DNA from: Candidatus Woesearchaeota archaeon
GTDB taxonomy: Archaea; Nanobdellota; Nanobdellia; Woesearchaeales; ARS49
Assembly: GCA_030750765.1 (NCBI GenBank)
Contig: JASMHM010000003.1
Coordinates: forward strand, 1 to 64,000
Length of the DNA: 64,000 nt
Direction: 5' to 3'
Shown: piece by piece, positions 10,054 through 19,059 of the stretch
Position numbering within the stretch: position 1 is the stretch's first letter
Layout of the letters: every line of letters begins with the position of its first letter
The notes under the pieces: generated by a model
Databases searched by the model: none
What the model was told of the DNA's origin: nothing
The model's input: only the letters and a program-made list of their open reading frames with translations
Position numbers and translations under genes: made by a program

Positions 10054-10749
10054 ATGGTTCCAAAACATATAGGCTTCATTCTCGACGGCAACAGAAGACT
10101 TGCTAAGCGATTAATGGTCAAACCATGGAAAGGCCACGAGTGGGGTAAAGACAAAGTATTGAAAGTGCTTGATTGGACCAAAAAACTAGGAGTGGAAGAG
10201 ATAACCTTCTACGCCTTAAGCATCCAAAACCTAGGAAGACCAAAACAAGAACTCGACCACATCATGAGACTAGCCCAAGAAGGCTTTGAGGAACTCAAAA
10301 CAAAGGCAGCAGACCTCAAAGAAGAAGGCGTGCGTATCAACATCATCGGACGCACACAATTACTACCCGCATCCTTACAACAGACCATCAAAGAATTGAT
10401 GGAACTCACGAAAAACAACACCAAAAGAATGGTCAATTTTGCGCTTGCGTATGGTGGCAGGGAAGAAGTCATAGATGCAGTTACCAACATAGCCAAACAA
10501 GTAAAGGAAGGCAAGCTAGACATTGACGCCATCAACGAAGAAAGTTTTTCTGAAAACCTCTACAGTAAAGGAGAGCCAGACCTTATCATACGGACGGGCG
10601 GAGACAAGAGAACAAGCAATTTCTTACCCTGGCAGTCCATCTACTCAGAATGGTTCTTCCTAGACAAGTTCTGGCCAGAATTCGAAGAGGCAGACCTTCT
10701 TGCCGTCGTGGAAGAATACGGACAGCGCGAAAGACGCCACGGAAAGTAG
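10054..10749 (+). CDS. uppS: cis-prenyltransferase (di-trans,poly-cis-polyprenyl diphosphate synthase)
   Basis: HIGFILDGNRRLAKR, ITFYALSIQNLGRP, FALAYGGREE, DLIIRTGGDKRTSNFLPWQSIYSEWFF. Confidence 0.95.
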   Translation: MVPKHIGFILDGNRRLAKRLMVKPWKGHEWGKDKVLKVLDWTKKLGVEEITFYALSIQNLGRPKQELDHIMRLAQEGFEELKTKAADLKEEGVRINIIGRTQLLPASLQQTIKELMELTKNNTKRMVNFALAYGGREEVIDAVTNIAKQVKEGKLDIDAINEESFSENLYSKGEPDLIIRTGGDKRTSNFLPWQSIYSEWFFLDKFWPEFEEADLLAVVEEYGQRERRHGK

Positions 10750-10800
10750 CAAAGCTTATATACTTCTTCGTCCTTATATAATAGTTACAAAAAGGTTCTT

Positions 10801-11124
10801 ATGGCAAAAGTAAAAGATCTAGCAACAGTTCTGACCGTCGGTCTAGGCACTATTGCGTTCGGAGTCACGAGCGTTGTTATCGCCGTTTCAGTAGCCCACG
10901 GAATGTGGCAGGAAAACCGAGTATGGTATCGTAACATGAGTAAGGCCAAAGTAGGCATGAGCATACAAGACGGACAACCCGGTCAAAGCGTGGCCGACCA
11001 AGCAGACTTCTGCCGCAGAGCAGGAATCGACCCCTGCCACATCAACTATGAAGGCCGTATGGACCTCAGAAAAGTAGACTCTGCTAAACTCGCAAGAGCC
11101 GTAGAGAGCTACAAACGCAACTAG
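10801..11124 (+). CDS. small membrane-anchored hypothetical protein
   Basis: 107 aa, N-terminal TM segment, TATA-like boxes upstream. Confidence 0.55.
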   Translation: MAKVKDLATVLTVGLGTIAFGVTSVVIAVSVAHGMWQENRVWYRNMSKAKVGMSIQDGQPGQSVADQADFCRRAGIDPCHINYEGRMDLRKVDSAKLARAVESYKRN

Positions 11125-11170
11125 CCAGATAAGCAATAACTATTTATACTTCTCTAACTTCTATAATTAC

Positions 11171-11239
11171 ATGAATTTAGTACTAGGAGCCAATGCAGGC
11201 GTTCTACCTAGTACTACTACAATGAAGCCAACGGCTTAA
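11171..11239 (+). other. candidate leaderless leader-peptide ORF MNLVLGANAGVLPSTTTMKPTA*
   Basis: ATG about 27 nt downstream of TATA-like ctatttatac; Thr-Thr-Thr-Met-Lys-Pro-Thr run; stop codon inside palindrome ACGGCTTAAGCCGT. Confidence 0.4.
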
Positions 11240-11280
11240 GCCGTGACACCTTCTCTTCTTCACAAAAACTGAGTTTTTTT
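11231..11280 (+). promoter_or_regulatory. candidate attenuator: perfect 14-nt palindrome followed by a T7 tract
   Basis: ACGGCTTAAGCCGT at 11231-11244 and GAGTTTTTTT ending at 11280, upstream of the aspartokinase-like gene. Confidence 0.35.
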
Positions 11281-11365
11281 GGGCTGGTAACCCTCTACAA
11301 TTTCTCGGCGGTGAGAAGCAAGATCGTGTTGGATGTTTGGTAACAACGATAGAGAGGAGGCTATC

Positions 11366-12106
11366 ATGATAGTGATAAAAATAGGCGGAAGTGTGCTCGC
11401 CAACGAGGCACGATATCAGCAGATGGCCAGGAACATAAAGCAGCTGCAAGATGACGTGTGTGTGGTGGTGAGTGCGAGACAAGGAGAGACGGAAGAAAGA
11501 ATTAGAGAGATACGAGCAGAAGACGAGGCACAGCTTCGGCTAGCCCTAGCTGGGGACCAGGAGTATGCCACATACAACGTACCTGAGGTAGCCAGACACA
11601 TGGTGCAAGGAGAGATTGACAGCGCCCATCGTCTGGCACAGTACATTGACGGAGCAGAGATCGTGGTACAGGACGGTAGGTTCCCTATCATCGCCAACCA
11701 CAGCTATCTCTGTGGACGCGTGGAAGAGGTAAAGGAATGGCAACCCAAAGGAAAGTGCGCGGTGATTGCAGGGTATGGTGCTATCAATGGCGCAAACGAA
11801 GTAGTGTTACTAGGAAGGAATTCCAGCGATCTCGTTGCAGCCTGGATGGCACGCATCGTAGACGCACAAAGACTCGTGTACGTCAAAGACGTAGAGGAAG
11901 TGTTTGCAGACTTTGGTAGTGATAACCAAAGAATGCTCGACCACATCAGCCTGGCAGAAGCCAGAAAGGCAGGAAAAGTGCTGGACGCGCGTATTTGTGA
12001 TGTTATAGAAGAACAACGCTTTGACGTGCGCATCGGTCACTTTGAGAACATAGAAGACCTTGCCGAAGGAAGAGGAGGAACGTGCATCCAAACAACAGCT
12101 TTATAA
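11366..12106 (+). CDS. amino-acid kinase family protein, aspartokinase-like, no ACT domain
   Basis: MIVIKIGGSVL N-terminus, AVIAGYGAINGANEVVLLGRNSSDLVAAWMA, LVYVKDVEEVF; ends after kinase domain. Confidence 0.75.
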   Translation: MIVIKIGGSVLANEARYQQMARNIKQLQDDVCVVVSARQGETEERIREIRAEDEAQLRLALAGDQEYATYNVPEVARHMVQGEIDSAHRLAQYIDGAEIVVQDGRFPIIANHSYLCGRVEEVKEWQPKGKCAVIAGYGAINGANEVVLLGRNSSDLVAAWMARIVDAQRLVYVKDVEEVFADFGSDNQRMLDHISLAEARKAGKVLDARICDVIEEQRFDVRIGHFENIEDLAEGRGGTCIQTTAL

Positions 12107-12143
12107 ACGGAGGGCCAACCTACAACATAACCCGAATACTACC

Positions 12144-12160
12144 ATGCGTCGCATGGCAGG
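12144..12160 (+). promoter_or_regulatory. 7-bp hairpin CCATGCG-T-CGCATGG in L1 leader, candidate autoregulatory site
   Basis: Perfect inverted repeat between TATA-like ctttataaac (about 12106) and the L1 start. Confidence 0.35.
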
Positions 12161-12167
12161 AGGGACT

Positions 12168-12818
12168 ATGAAAGAAGCATTCCTAAAAGCGTGGAAGACT
12201 GCAAAAGAAGGCTCACCTAAACGAAAGTTTACACAATCTGGCGAGCTAATCATCACGCTGAAAGATCTTGACATAAAAAAGCAAGACAATCAGATAGATG
12301 TGTTCTTACAGCTACCTCACGCTACCGGAAAGAAGATCAAACTCTGCGCCCTTGTAGGCCCAGAATTGGCAGCACAAGCAAAAGAAGCTTGTGACACCGT
12401 CATCCTAGCAGAAGAGTTCAAAACCTACAAAGACAAGAAGGTGTTGAAGAAACTAGCAGAAGACCACGATCATTTCATCGCACAAGCAAACATCATGGCA
12501 GACGTTGCCAAGACCTTTGGAAAGATTTTCGGACCAAAAGGAAAGATGCCCAACCCAAAAGCAGGATGTGTGGTGCCACCAAACGCAAACATCAAACAAA
12601 TAACCGACAGACTCAGAAAGCTCACTAGACTTCTTACTAGAAACCAGTTCAACACCAAATCGTTGATTGGTAAGGAAGACCAAGACGATGCAGAAGTGGT
12701 AGACAACTGCATTGCCATCTACAACCAAGTGCTCTCAAACTTACCAGGAGAAAAAGCCAACATCAAGAGTGTGCTGCTAAAAACAAGCATGGGCAAGCCC
12801 GTGAAGGTGAAAGTATGA
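12168..12818 (+). CDS. rpl1: 50S ribosomal protein L1
   Basis: FGPKGKMPNPKAGCVVPPNANI, genomic context L1-L10-L12. Confidence 0.95.
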   Translation: MKEAFLKAWKTAKEGSPKRKFTQSGELIITLKDLDIKKQDNQIDVFLQLPHATGKKIKLCALVGPELAAQAKEACDTVILAEEFKTYKDKKVLKKLAEDHDHFIAQANIMADVAKTFGKIFGPKGKMPNPKAGCVVPPNANIKQITDRLRKLTRLLTRNQFNTKSLIGKEDQDDAEVVDNCIAIYNQVLSNLPGEKANIKSVLLKTSMGKPVKVKV

Positions 12819-13750
12819 GCGAAAAACCTAAAGCTCGCGTGAGCGAATCAAAAAAGAAGCGCGTCAAGGAACTCATCGAGATACTCAAGGCTAACACCGC
12901 CATAGGCATTGCAGACCTAGAAAGCCTACCTGCAGGCGCCATGGCAAAGATCAAGAAAAACCTACGAGGCAAAGCCAAGATCATCGTAAGTAAGAAACCA
13001 CTCATCGAGATAGCCATCAAAGAAGCAGGCATCGACAAGCTCGACCAACTACTAGAACACAAAACCGTGATGCCCGCGTTTGTCGTAGGCAAAGAAGATC
13101 CATTCAAGATTTACGCCGCCATCAAAAAGGGCAAGACCAAAGCACCAGCCAAAGAAGGACAAGTAGCTCCCACAGACATCGTCGTTCCAGCAGGACCTAC
13201 CTCCTTCACACCCGGGCCCATCATCTCAGAACTAGCCCAACTAAAAATCAAAGCAGGCGTAGAAGAAGGCAAGATAGCCATCAAAGAAGACGCACACGTC
13301 ATAAAGGAAGGAGAGACCTTTAGCCCAGAACTTGCAGGCATGCTCTCACGACTGGGCATCCAACCCATGGAAATCGGACTGAACGTGAAAGCCATGTACG
13401 AAAAAGGCATGATCTATGCTAAAGATGTTTTGGGCATTGACGAAGACCAACTCATAGCAGACATCACACTCGCAGCACAACAAAGCATGAACCTGGCAAT
13501 AGAAGCAGGCGTTGTTAACAGCACGACAAGCGTGATGTTGATAGAGAAAGCCGCTCGCCAAGCGAATGCGTTGCAAAGCGTTGTTGACGAGGCCAAACCT
13601 GAAGAGAAAAAAGAGGAAGCCAAAACAGAAGAGGCTAAACCTGAAGAAAAGGCAGCGGAAAAGCCTGAAGAGAAGGCCGAACCCGAGAAGAAAGAAGAAC
13701 CAGCGAAAGCTGAGAAAACCGATCAAACTAAAGATCAAGGAGGAAAATAG
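12815..13750 (+). CDS. rplP0: 50S ribosomal protein L10 (acidic P0)
   Basis: P0 N-domain with E/K-rich C-terminal tail; downstream of L1. Confidence 0.93.
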   Translation: MSEKPKARVSESKKKRVKELIEILKANTAIGIADLESLPAGAMAKIKKNLRGKAKIIVSKKPLIEIAIKEAGIDKLDQLLEHKTVMPAFVVGKEDPFKIYAAIKKGKTKAPAKEGQVAPTDIVVPAGPTSFTPGPIISELAQLKIKAGVEEGKIAIKEDAHVIKEGETFSPELAGMLSRLGIQPMEIGLNVKAMYEKGMIYAKDVLGIDEDQLIADITLAAQQSMNLAIEAGVVNSTTSVMLIEKAARQANALQSVVDEAKPEEKKEEAKTEEAKPEEKAAEKPEEKAEPEKKEEPAKAEKTDQTKDQGGK

Positions 13751-14041
13751 ATGGAATATGTATATGCGGCACTGTTGATCCACAAAGCCGGTGGCAAAGT
13801 GGAAGAGGCTAGTGTGAAGAAGGTATTGGAAGCCGCGGGCATCCAACCTGACGAAGCCAGATTGAAGGCTTTGTGCGCAGCGCTACAAGACGTCAACATT
13901 GACGAAGCTGTAGAAAAAGCAGCAACCGTAGCAGCCCCTGCAGGCGACGCCGCACCCAAAGAGGAAAAGAAGAAAGAAGAGAAAAAAGAAGAAGTGAACG
14001 AAGAACAGGCAGCAGCCGGTTTGAGCGCACTCTTCGGATAG
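13751..14041 (+). CDS. rpl12p: 50S ribosomal protein P1 (L12e)
   Basis: [31 protein letters not shown] ... [26 protein letters not shown]. Confidence 0.95.
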   Translation: MEYVYAALLIHKAGGKVEEASVKKVLEAAGIQPDEARLKALCAALQDVNIDEAVEKAATVAAPAGDAAPKEEKKKEEKKEEVNEEQAAAGLSALFG

Positions 14042-14048
14042 ACCCACC

Positions 14049-14816
14049 ATGGAGGCAAAGATCAACGCCCTCAAACGTAGTCTGGAAGAGCTAGGCAGCA
14101 CTATCCGCGACGCGATAGCAAAGAGGAGGGCAACAGGGAAGCAGATCGCTTCAAAGATCAACCAAACCAAGGAGCTCAGAACAGAAAGGAACGAGCTCAC
14201 GGATGCCGTCAAGGATCTCAAACAACAGCGTAGACAGCAGAATAAAAAACTGAAGAGCGCGCTGGACAAAGTACGCAGCATTCCTCGAGAAAAAACTAAC
14301 TCTGCCGGTCTCAAGAAAAGAATTGATGATCTAGAGTATGAGCTGGAAACCGAAGCACCATCGTATGCACAAGAGCAAAAGATGATGAAGCAGATCAACA
14401 CACTACGAAAAGAGTTCAAAGCAGCGCAAGCACAGGAAGCGCTAAACAAAGACCGCGCCGTACTCAAAGATGATCTCACTGCCACTCGCGGAGAGGCAGA
14501 CGAAACGCACAAGAACATCCAAACTAAAGCGCAAGACAGCCAGGAAAGGCACGAGAAAATTATCACGCTCAACAAAGAAATAGACACGCTAAAAGCAGAA
14601 GAAGACAAGATCAAAAAAGAGATTGACGACAATACAACAGAAGAGGCCAAACAAAAAGTTCAGCTTAAGAAACTCATGAAAGAGGCCGGCATCGAAGAAG
14701 AACCAGATGCTAAAAGTCTTAAAAAGAAACTGCACGACAAGAAAAAGGTTGCAGAAACCAAACTCGCCAAAGGAGAGAAGCTCACGACTGATGATCTTCT
14801 AGCCTTACAAGGATGA
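14049..14816 (+). CDS. coiled-coil protein (archaeal COG1340-like)
   Basis: 255 aa almost entirely heptad-like charged sequence. Confidence 0.65.
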   Translation: MEAKINALKRSLEELGSTIRDAIAKRRATGKQIASKINQTKELRTERNELTDAVKDLKQQRRQQNKKLKSALDKVRSIPREKTNSAGLKKRIDDLEYELETEAPSYAQEQKMMKQINTLRKEFKAAQAQEALNKDRAVLKDDLTATRGEADETHKNIQTKAQDSQERHEKIITLNKEIDTLKAEEDKIKKEIDDNTTEEAKQKVQLKKLMKEAGIEEEPDAKSLKKKLHDKKKVAETKLAKGEKLTTDDLLALQG

Positions 14817-15121
14817 AAGTTGCGGGACAGATTGCGGACATCTCAGAAGCAATAAGTGGAGAGACTGAAAAAGCTATTAAGGTGCTTACACCGCTGGTGA
14901 TTTGTGACCCTGTTAAGAACGTGAGAGACGCAGGAATCTCCGCCCTCCTTGCCCAGCCCTGGATTGGCCCTTGGAAGGTCAGAGGAGGCAGGATGGCAGA
15001 CGGACAGCTGATGCTCAAACTAAGCGAAGATGACAAAACTTTTGTGTGGGCTATTGTTGATGAGGCTCCAAAAGAGTATCAAAACAAACCTGCAACATAC
15101 CATCCCTTTGAGGTAGAATAA
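14813..15121 (+). CDS. hypothetical protein (102 aa)
   Basis: ATG overlaps upstream stop. Confidence 0.5.
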   Translation: MKVAGQIADISEAISGETEKAIKVLTPLVICDPVKNVRDAGISALLAQPWIGPWKVRGGRMADGQLMLKLSEDDKTFVWAIVDEAPKEYQNKPATYHPFEVE

Positions 15122-15123
15122 AT

Positions 15124-15321
15124 CTATTGCGACTTAGCAAACTCTGTGTACTTACAATTGCCACAGTGTTTTCTTTCCTTGTGCACTGCTAAGAAATATC
15201 CTGCGCCACATTTGGGGCAGTGTGGGTTGACACGCGTTACCGTGTCTCCTTTAACTTCATACAAGGGCTTTCGCGGCTTCTTCTTTTTTTCTGGCTTCTC
15301 ACTCTTCTTGTCGTCAGCCAT
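15124..15321 (-). CDS. rps27ae: 30S ribosomal protein S27ae
   Basis: CPKCGAGYFLAVHKERKHCGNCKYTEF zinc ribbon. Confidence 0.95.
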   Translation of the reverse strand: MADDKKSEKPEKKKKPRKPLYEVKGDTVTRVNPHCPKCGAGYFLAVHKERKHCGNCKYTEFAKSQ

Positions 15322-15737
15322 TATTCCTTACTCTCCGCTTTTCCCTCAGGTTTAGCTTCTGGCTTTGCTTCAGGTTTAGCCTCAGCCTTCTCTTCGGGTT
15401 TAGCTTCTGCTTTTTCCTCAGGCTTAGCTTCAGCTTTCGCATCTGGCTTGGCTTCTTCTTCGCCTTCCTTCTTTGGCTTTGCCTTTACTTTAGGTTGGAA
15501 TTTTTTGAGTGCTTCTTCGGTTTCGTACACGCATGCTTTGAATTCCGCGTGTGTCCTTCCATAATCAGATTGAATGGTTCGGATGACTACAACTTTAGCG
15601 TCGCACTTGCATTCTTTTGCTAATGCTTCTTGCAACTCTTTGTTTGAGGGTGTTGCCTTATCAAATACTAAACTGCCAGAAAGACAGTGGCGTTTGAGTA
15701 GTGGCTGAGCCTCCTTCTTGGTTATTTCGAGTTTCAT
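15321..15737 (-). CDS. rps24e: 30S ribosomal protein S24e with KPEEKAEA-repeat tail
   Basis: MKLEITKKEAQPLLKRHCLSGSLVFDKATPSNKELQEALAKECKCDAKVVVIRTIQSDYGRTHAEFKACVYE. Confidence 0.93.
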   Translation of the reverse strand: MKLEITKKEAQPLLKRHCLSGSLVFDKATPSNKELQEALAKECKCDAKVVVIRTIQSDYGRTHAEFKACVYETEEALKKFQPKVKAKPKKEGEEEAKPDAKAEAKPEEKAEAKPEEKAEAKPEAKPEAKPEGKAESKE

Positions 15738-15919
15738 CCTAATTTAATTGCGTACTCCCCTTCATATGTTATCTCTAACTCTTTAGCTATGTGACTGGTC
15801 TTGGAGTCCAAGATGTGTAGTCTTCCTTTGAATCCGTTGGCTAGCTGCTCAGACTTGCAGTTTGGGCATTGTGCCTCGGTGTAGAATAGTTTACATTGCT
15901 TGCAGATTTTTCGTTTCAT
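15734..15919 (-). CDS. spt4: transcription elongation factor Spt4 (RpoE'')
   Basis: CKQCKLFYTEAQCPNCKSEQLANGFKGRLHILD, next to rpoE'. Confidence 0.9.
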   Translation of the reverse strand: MKRKICKQCKLFYTEAQCPNCKSEQLANGFKGRLHILDSKTSHIAKELEITYEGEYAIKLG

Positions 15920-16518
15920 TTTTTGGCCTCTTTTTCTTCTTTCTTCTTTTCTTTCTTTTCTTCCTTCTCTTCACCCGCTTCTTTTGCGGGTGCTTTCTCT
16001 GACCATTCTGGTTTTCCTAACCAGGGCTGTCTCATCGTCAACCCAATCTTTGGGTTTGCGATGTCTTTGTAAGAGACTGCGATGACTCGAGCAGTGCATA
16101 AGTCGCCCACTCGTAGCGTTCGCTTGGTGTCTCTTCCTAACAACACTTTGTCTTTGCTGAACGACACGAAATCGTCCATGGTCTGTGAAATGTGAATCAT
16201 ACCGTCTACTGGTCCCATCGTGAGGAAGGCACCGAAGTCTGTGATGTCTTTGATGCGGCCAAATACGACCTCTTGTAATTCGGGTCGTAGGGCGAGCACC
16301 TCAACAACTGCCTCATAGTAGGCTGCTCCGTCTCCTGCGATGATGGTTCCTTCTCCAACATCCTTCACGCCTAAGACATCTACAACAATACCAAGATGGG
16401 GGGCTATCAAACCCTCAAACTTGTTTCGTGCAGCCTTGGTCACTGCTACGTCTAAATCCTCCCCAAAAAATAGGGGTGGAACGCGTACGTGATCCCTTAG
16501 TTCGATCTTAAAGAACAT
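15916..16518 (-). CDS. rpoE1: RNA polymerase subunit E' (Rpo7)
   Basis: MFFKIELRDHVRVPPLFFGEDL; S1 domain VVFGRIKDITDFGAFLTMGPVDGMIHIS. Confidence 0.95.
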   Translation of the reverse strand: MFFKIELRDHVRVPPLFFGEDLDVAVTKAARNKFEGLIAPHLGIVVDVLGVKDVGEGTIIAGDGAAYYEAVVEVLALRPELQEVVFGRIKDITDFGAFLTMGPVDGMIHISQTMDDFVSFSKDKVLLGRDTKRTLRVGDLCTARVIAVSYKDIANPKIGLTMRQPWLGKPEWSEKAPAKEAGEEKEEKKEKKKEEKEAKK

Positions 16519-16548
16519 TTTGAGCTAAAACGAGAGTAAACAGGCGGT

Positions 16549-17028
16549 TTATAAAGCTTTTCCCTTGATTCGTTCTAATAATGCTGTGGTGGACCGTCCG
16601 GGAGTAAACGGGATCGCGACCAAACTGCCACCATTCTTGGTGACAGTCTCAGATTCAGGCATTTTTTGGACGTCATAATCTCCACCTTTTGCGTGAACAT
16701 CGGGTTGTATGGCTTCTAAAAGTGCCACAGGAGTGTCCTCATCGAAGACGGTTACGTAGTCCACACACTGCAAAGAAGCCAATAATAGGGCTCTATCCTG
16801 CTCGTTGGCGTAAGGACGGTTCTCTCCTTTGTATCTTTGTACAGAAGCGTCGCTGTTCAACCCCACAATAAGCACGTCACCTTGCTTTTTAGCATCCGCA
16901 AGGTAGGTTGCATGCCCTACGTGCAGAAGGTCAAAACAGCCATTCGTGGTGACTATCTTTTTCCCTGCTTGTTTCAAGCTTTGTACAACAAGGGCGATCT
17001 CTTCTCGTGTCTTAATTTTTTCCTTCAT
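16549..17028 (-). CDS. cytidylyltransferase/adenylyltransferase family (RfaE2/HldE C-terminal-like)
   Basis: TTNGCFDLLHVGHATYLADAKKQGDVLIVGLNSDASVQRYKG. Confidence 0.85.
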   Translation of the reverse strand: MKEKIKTREEIALVVQSLKQAGKKIVTTNGCFDLLHVGHATYLADAKKQGDVLIVGLNSDASVQRYKGENRPYANEQDRALLLASLQCVDYVTVFDEDTPVALLEAIQPDVHAKGGDYDVQKMPESETVTKNGGSLVAIPFTPGRSTTALLERIKGKAL

Positions 17029-17380
17029 GGAGTTTCACGTACTTTTGCTGTCTAATAATCAGCACAGGGACTTGTTTTTGCCTTAAAAGCTTGCGCAACT
17101 CCACGTCCATGGTGGCCACTGCATCCGCAGGTGTGGCGTTCCTAACAAACCAGTCATCCACCTTACCCTCGGATGGAAGCTCTTCCATGTTGTCTAAGAA
17201 TTTCAGGGCCAATTTTGCGTATCCTGCTCGTGCCGTTCCCCCAACAGACAGCTTGTCTAGCTCTGCACGCACTCCAGAAGGAAAGGATACTTGTTGGGTG
17301 GACACGTTAGCCAGCTCGCTAACAAGGTCTACACGCCACTCAGCGCAACAGATCAAAAAGCTCGTGTCCACGTACAGCAT
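17012..17380 (-). CDS. PIN-domain protein (Fcf1/VapC9-like)
   Basis: MLYVDTSFLI...; VRNATPADAVATMDVELRKLLRQKQVPVLIIRQQKYV. Confidence 0.75.
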   Translation of the reverse strand: MLYVDTSFLICCAEWRVDLVSELANVSTQQVSFPSGVRAELDKLSVGGTARAGYAKLALKFLDNMEELPSEGKVDDWFVRNATPADAVATMDVELRKLLRQKQVPVLIIRQQKYVKLHEGKN

Positions 17381-17440
17381 ACGGCCTATATCGATGTACG
17401 CTATAAAAAACTATTTAAAGACGACAAAAGTCAAAAGACC

Positions 17441-18628
17441 ATGACAAAAGCTGTACTCCAAGAAGTGTTGGACCTCATCAAGCCTGATGACAAGCTAGAA
17501 AAGGCAACCATGGAGCATGTAGAAGCATTCATCACTCGCCTCAACAAAATATTAGGGGCAAAAGCCAAAGTGAAGTTGGGCGGAAGCTTTGCCAAAGGAA
17601 CGTGGTTGAAGGGAGACCATGACGTGGATCTTTTTGTCGTTTTCAAAGGAAAGGCAGACAGTGATTGGCTGGAAAAGAAACTCAAAGGATGGAAGGCTCG
17701 CAGAGTACACGGTAGTCGCGACTACTTCCACATCAAAGACAAGGTAACCTTCGAACTAGTTCCTGTACAACAAAAACATGTCAACATAACCGATTACAGC
17801 TTGGGCCATGTTGCGTGGGTCAACAAGAAAGGGAACAAGGACGACATTCGACTAGCCAAACGCTTTTGCAAAGCAGCAGGCGTGTACGGAGCAGAGAGCT
17901 ACCTCCACGGCATCAGCGGTCATGTCTTAGACATTCTGGTTATCCATTACAAAGGGTTTACGAAATTTGTCAAGGCGATTAGCTCTTGGAAGCCACAAAC
18001 CGTGGTAGACGTGAACAACACGTACAAAGGAAAGGCATTGCAGGTTATGAACACCAGCAAAACTTTTGGACCGTTGGTTGTTGTGGATCCATTACAAAAA
18101 ACAAGAAACGCTGCCGCAGCACTCAACCAAGAGAACTATGACAAGCTCGTAAAGCACTGCAAAGCGTACGGTAAGAAGCCAAACACGAAATTATTCACTG
18201 CGCAACCTTTGGATTATGCAAAGTTGGCCAAGCAAGGATGCTTAGTCACCCTAAATGCCAAACTTAAGAGAGACAAGCCGGATGTGGCGCGCACCAAACT
18301 CGTGAAAGCCTTTGAATACTTACACAAACGAACCAAAGAGTATGGGATAAAGCAAGCAGGCATTGACTGGATGACCGACACCGTGTGGTTCGTGTACAAA
18401 GAAAAAAGCAAACCCACCATAGAAGTTATAGGCGGACCGCCTGTGAAGATGGAAAAGCACGTCAAAGCGTTTAGTAAAGGCAGAAAAACGTTTGTCAAAG
18501 CAGGAAGGGTTTGGGCAAAGCAAAAGCGAACCCACACCACACCAGGACAAGCGATCAAGCAACTACTTAAAGACAAGTATATCAAGGAACGCGTGAGTAC
18601 GATAACATGTGGCAAGCAATCATCCTAA
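17441..18628 (+). CDS. cca: CCA-adding enzyme (archaeal class I tRNA nucleotidyltransferase)
   Basis: KVKLGGSFAKGTWLKGDHDVDLFVVF nucleotidyltransferase motif and archaeal CCA architecture. Confidence 0.95.
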   Translation: MTKAVLQEVLDLIKPDDKLEKATMEHVEAFITRLNKILGAKAKVKLGGSFAKGTWLKGDHDVDLFVVFKGKADSDWLEKKLKGWKARRVHGSRDYFHIKDKVTFELVPVQQKHVNITDYSLGHVAWVNKKGNKDDIRLAKRFCKAAGVYGAESYLHGISGHVLDILVIHYKGFTKFVKAISSWKPQTVVDVNNTYKGKALQVMNTSKTFGPLVVVDPLQKTRNAAAALNQENYDKLVKHCKAYGKKPNTKLFTAQPLDYAKLAKQGCLVTLNAKLKRDKPDVARTKLVKAFEYLHKRTKEYGIKQAGIDWMTDTVWFVYKEKSKPTIEVIGGPPVKMEKHVKAFSKGRKTFVKAGRVWAKQKRTHTTPGQAIKQLLKDKYIKERVSTITCGKQSS

Positions 18629-19059
18629 GCGCACTACCCATCTTTGAGGTACGCGGAGGCATACCCCTAGGGATAGCCCAAGGACACCCCATCTGGTTAG
18701 TGTATGTAACATGCGTGCTTGCAAACATTTTAGTGGTACCCATCGTGTACTTCTTCTTAGAAGTCATCCATCACAGATTCATGCACTATGGCGCATACCA
18801 ATCCTTGTTTGACAAGTTCATGGAACGCACACGAAGAAAAGTCCACAATAAAGTAGAAAGGTGGGGAGTGTGGGGTCTCACGTTATTCGTTGCCGTACCT
18901 CTACCTGTGACAGGCGCGTATACAGGAACGTTGGCCGCCTGGTTCTTTGGCATGGATAAGAAACACACATTGATCGCCATAACTATAGGAATTTTGATCA
19001 GCGGAGCCATCACAACAGCCGTAGCCATCGGCGCCCTAAGCCTAGGTGGCTGGATGTGA
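18607..19059 (+). CDS. small multidrug export protein family (COG2426-like) membrane protein
   Basis: ALPIFEVRGGIPLGIAQGH ... LFVAVPLPVTGAYTGTLAAWFFGM. Confidence 0.8.
   Translation: MWQAIILSALPIFEVRGGIPLGIAQGHPIWLVYVTCVLANILVVPIVYFFLEVIHHRFMHYGAYQSLFDKFMERTRRKVHNKVERWGVWGLTLFVAVPLPVTGAYTGTLAAWFFGMDKKHTLIAITIGILISGAITTAVAIGALSLGGWM

Noticed and set aside
15355-15480. Tandem nucleotide repeats resembling a repeat array
   Set aside because: Explained by the KPEEKAEA coding repeats of S24e; no CRISPR-like spacer structure. No CRISPR array was seen anywhere in the window
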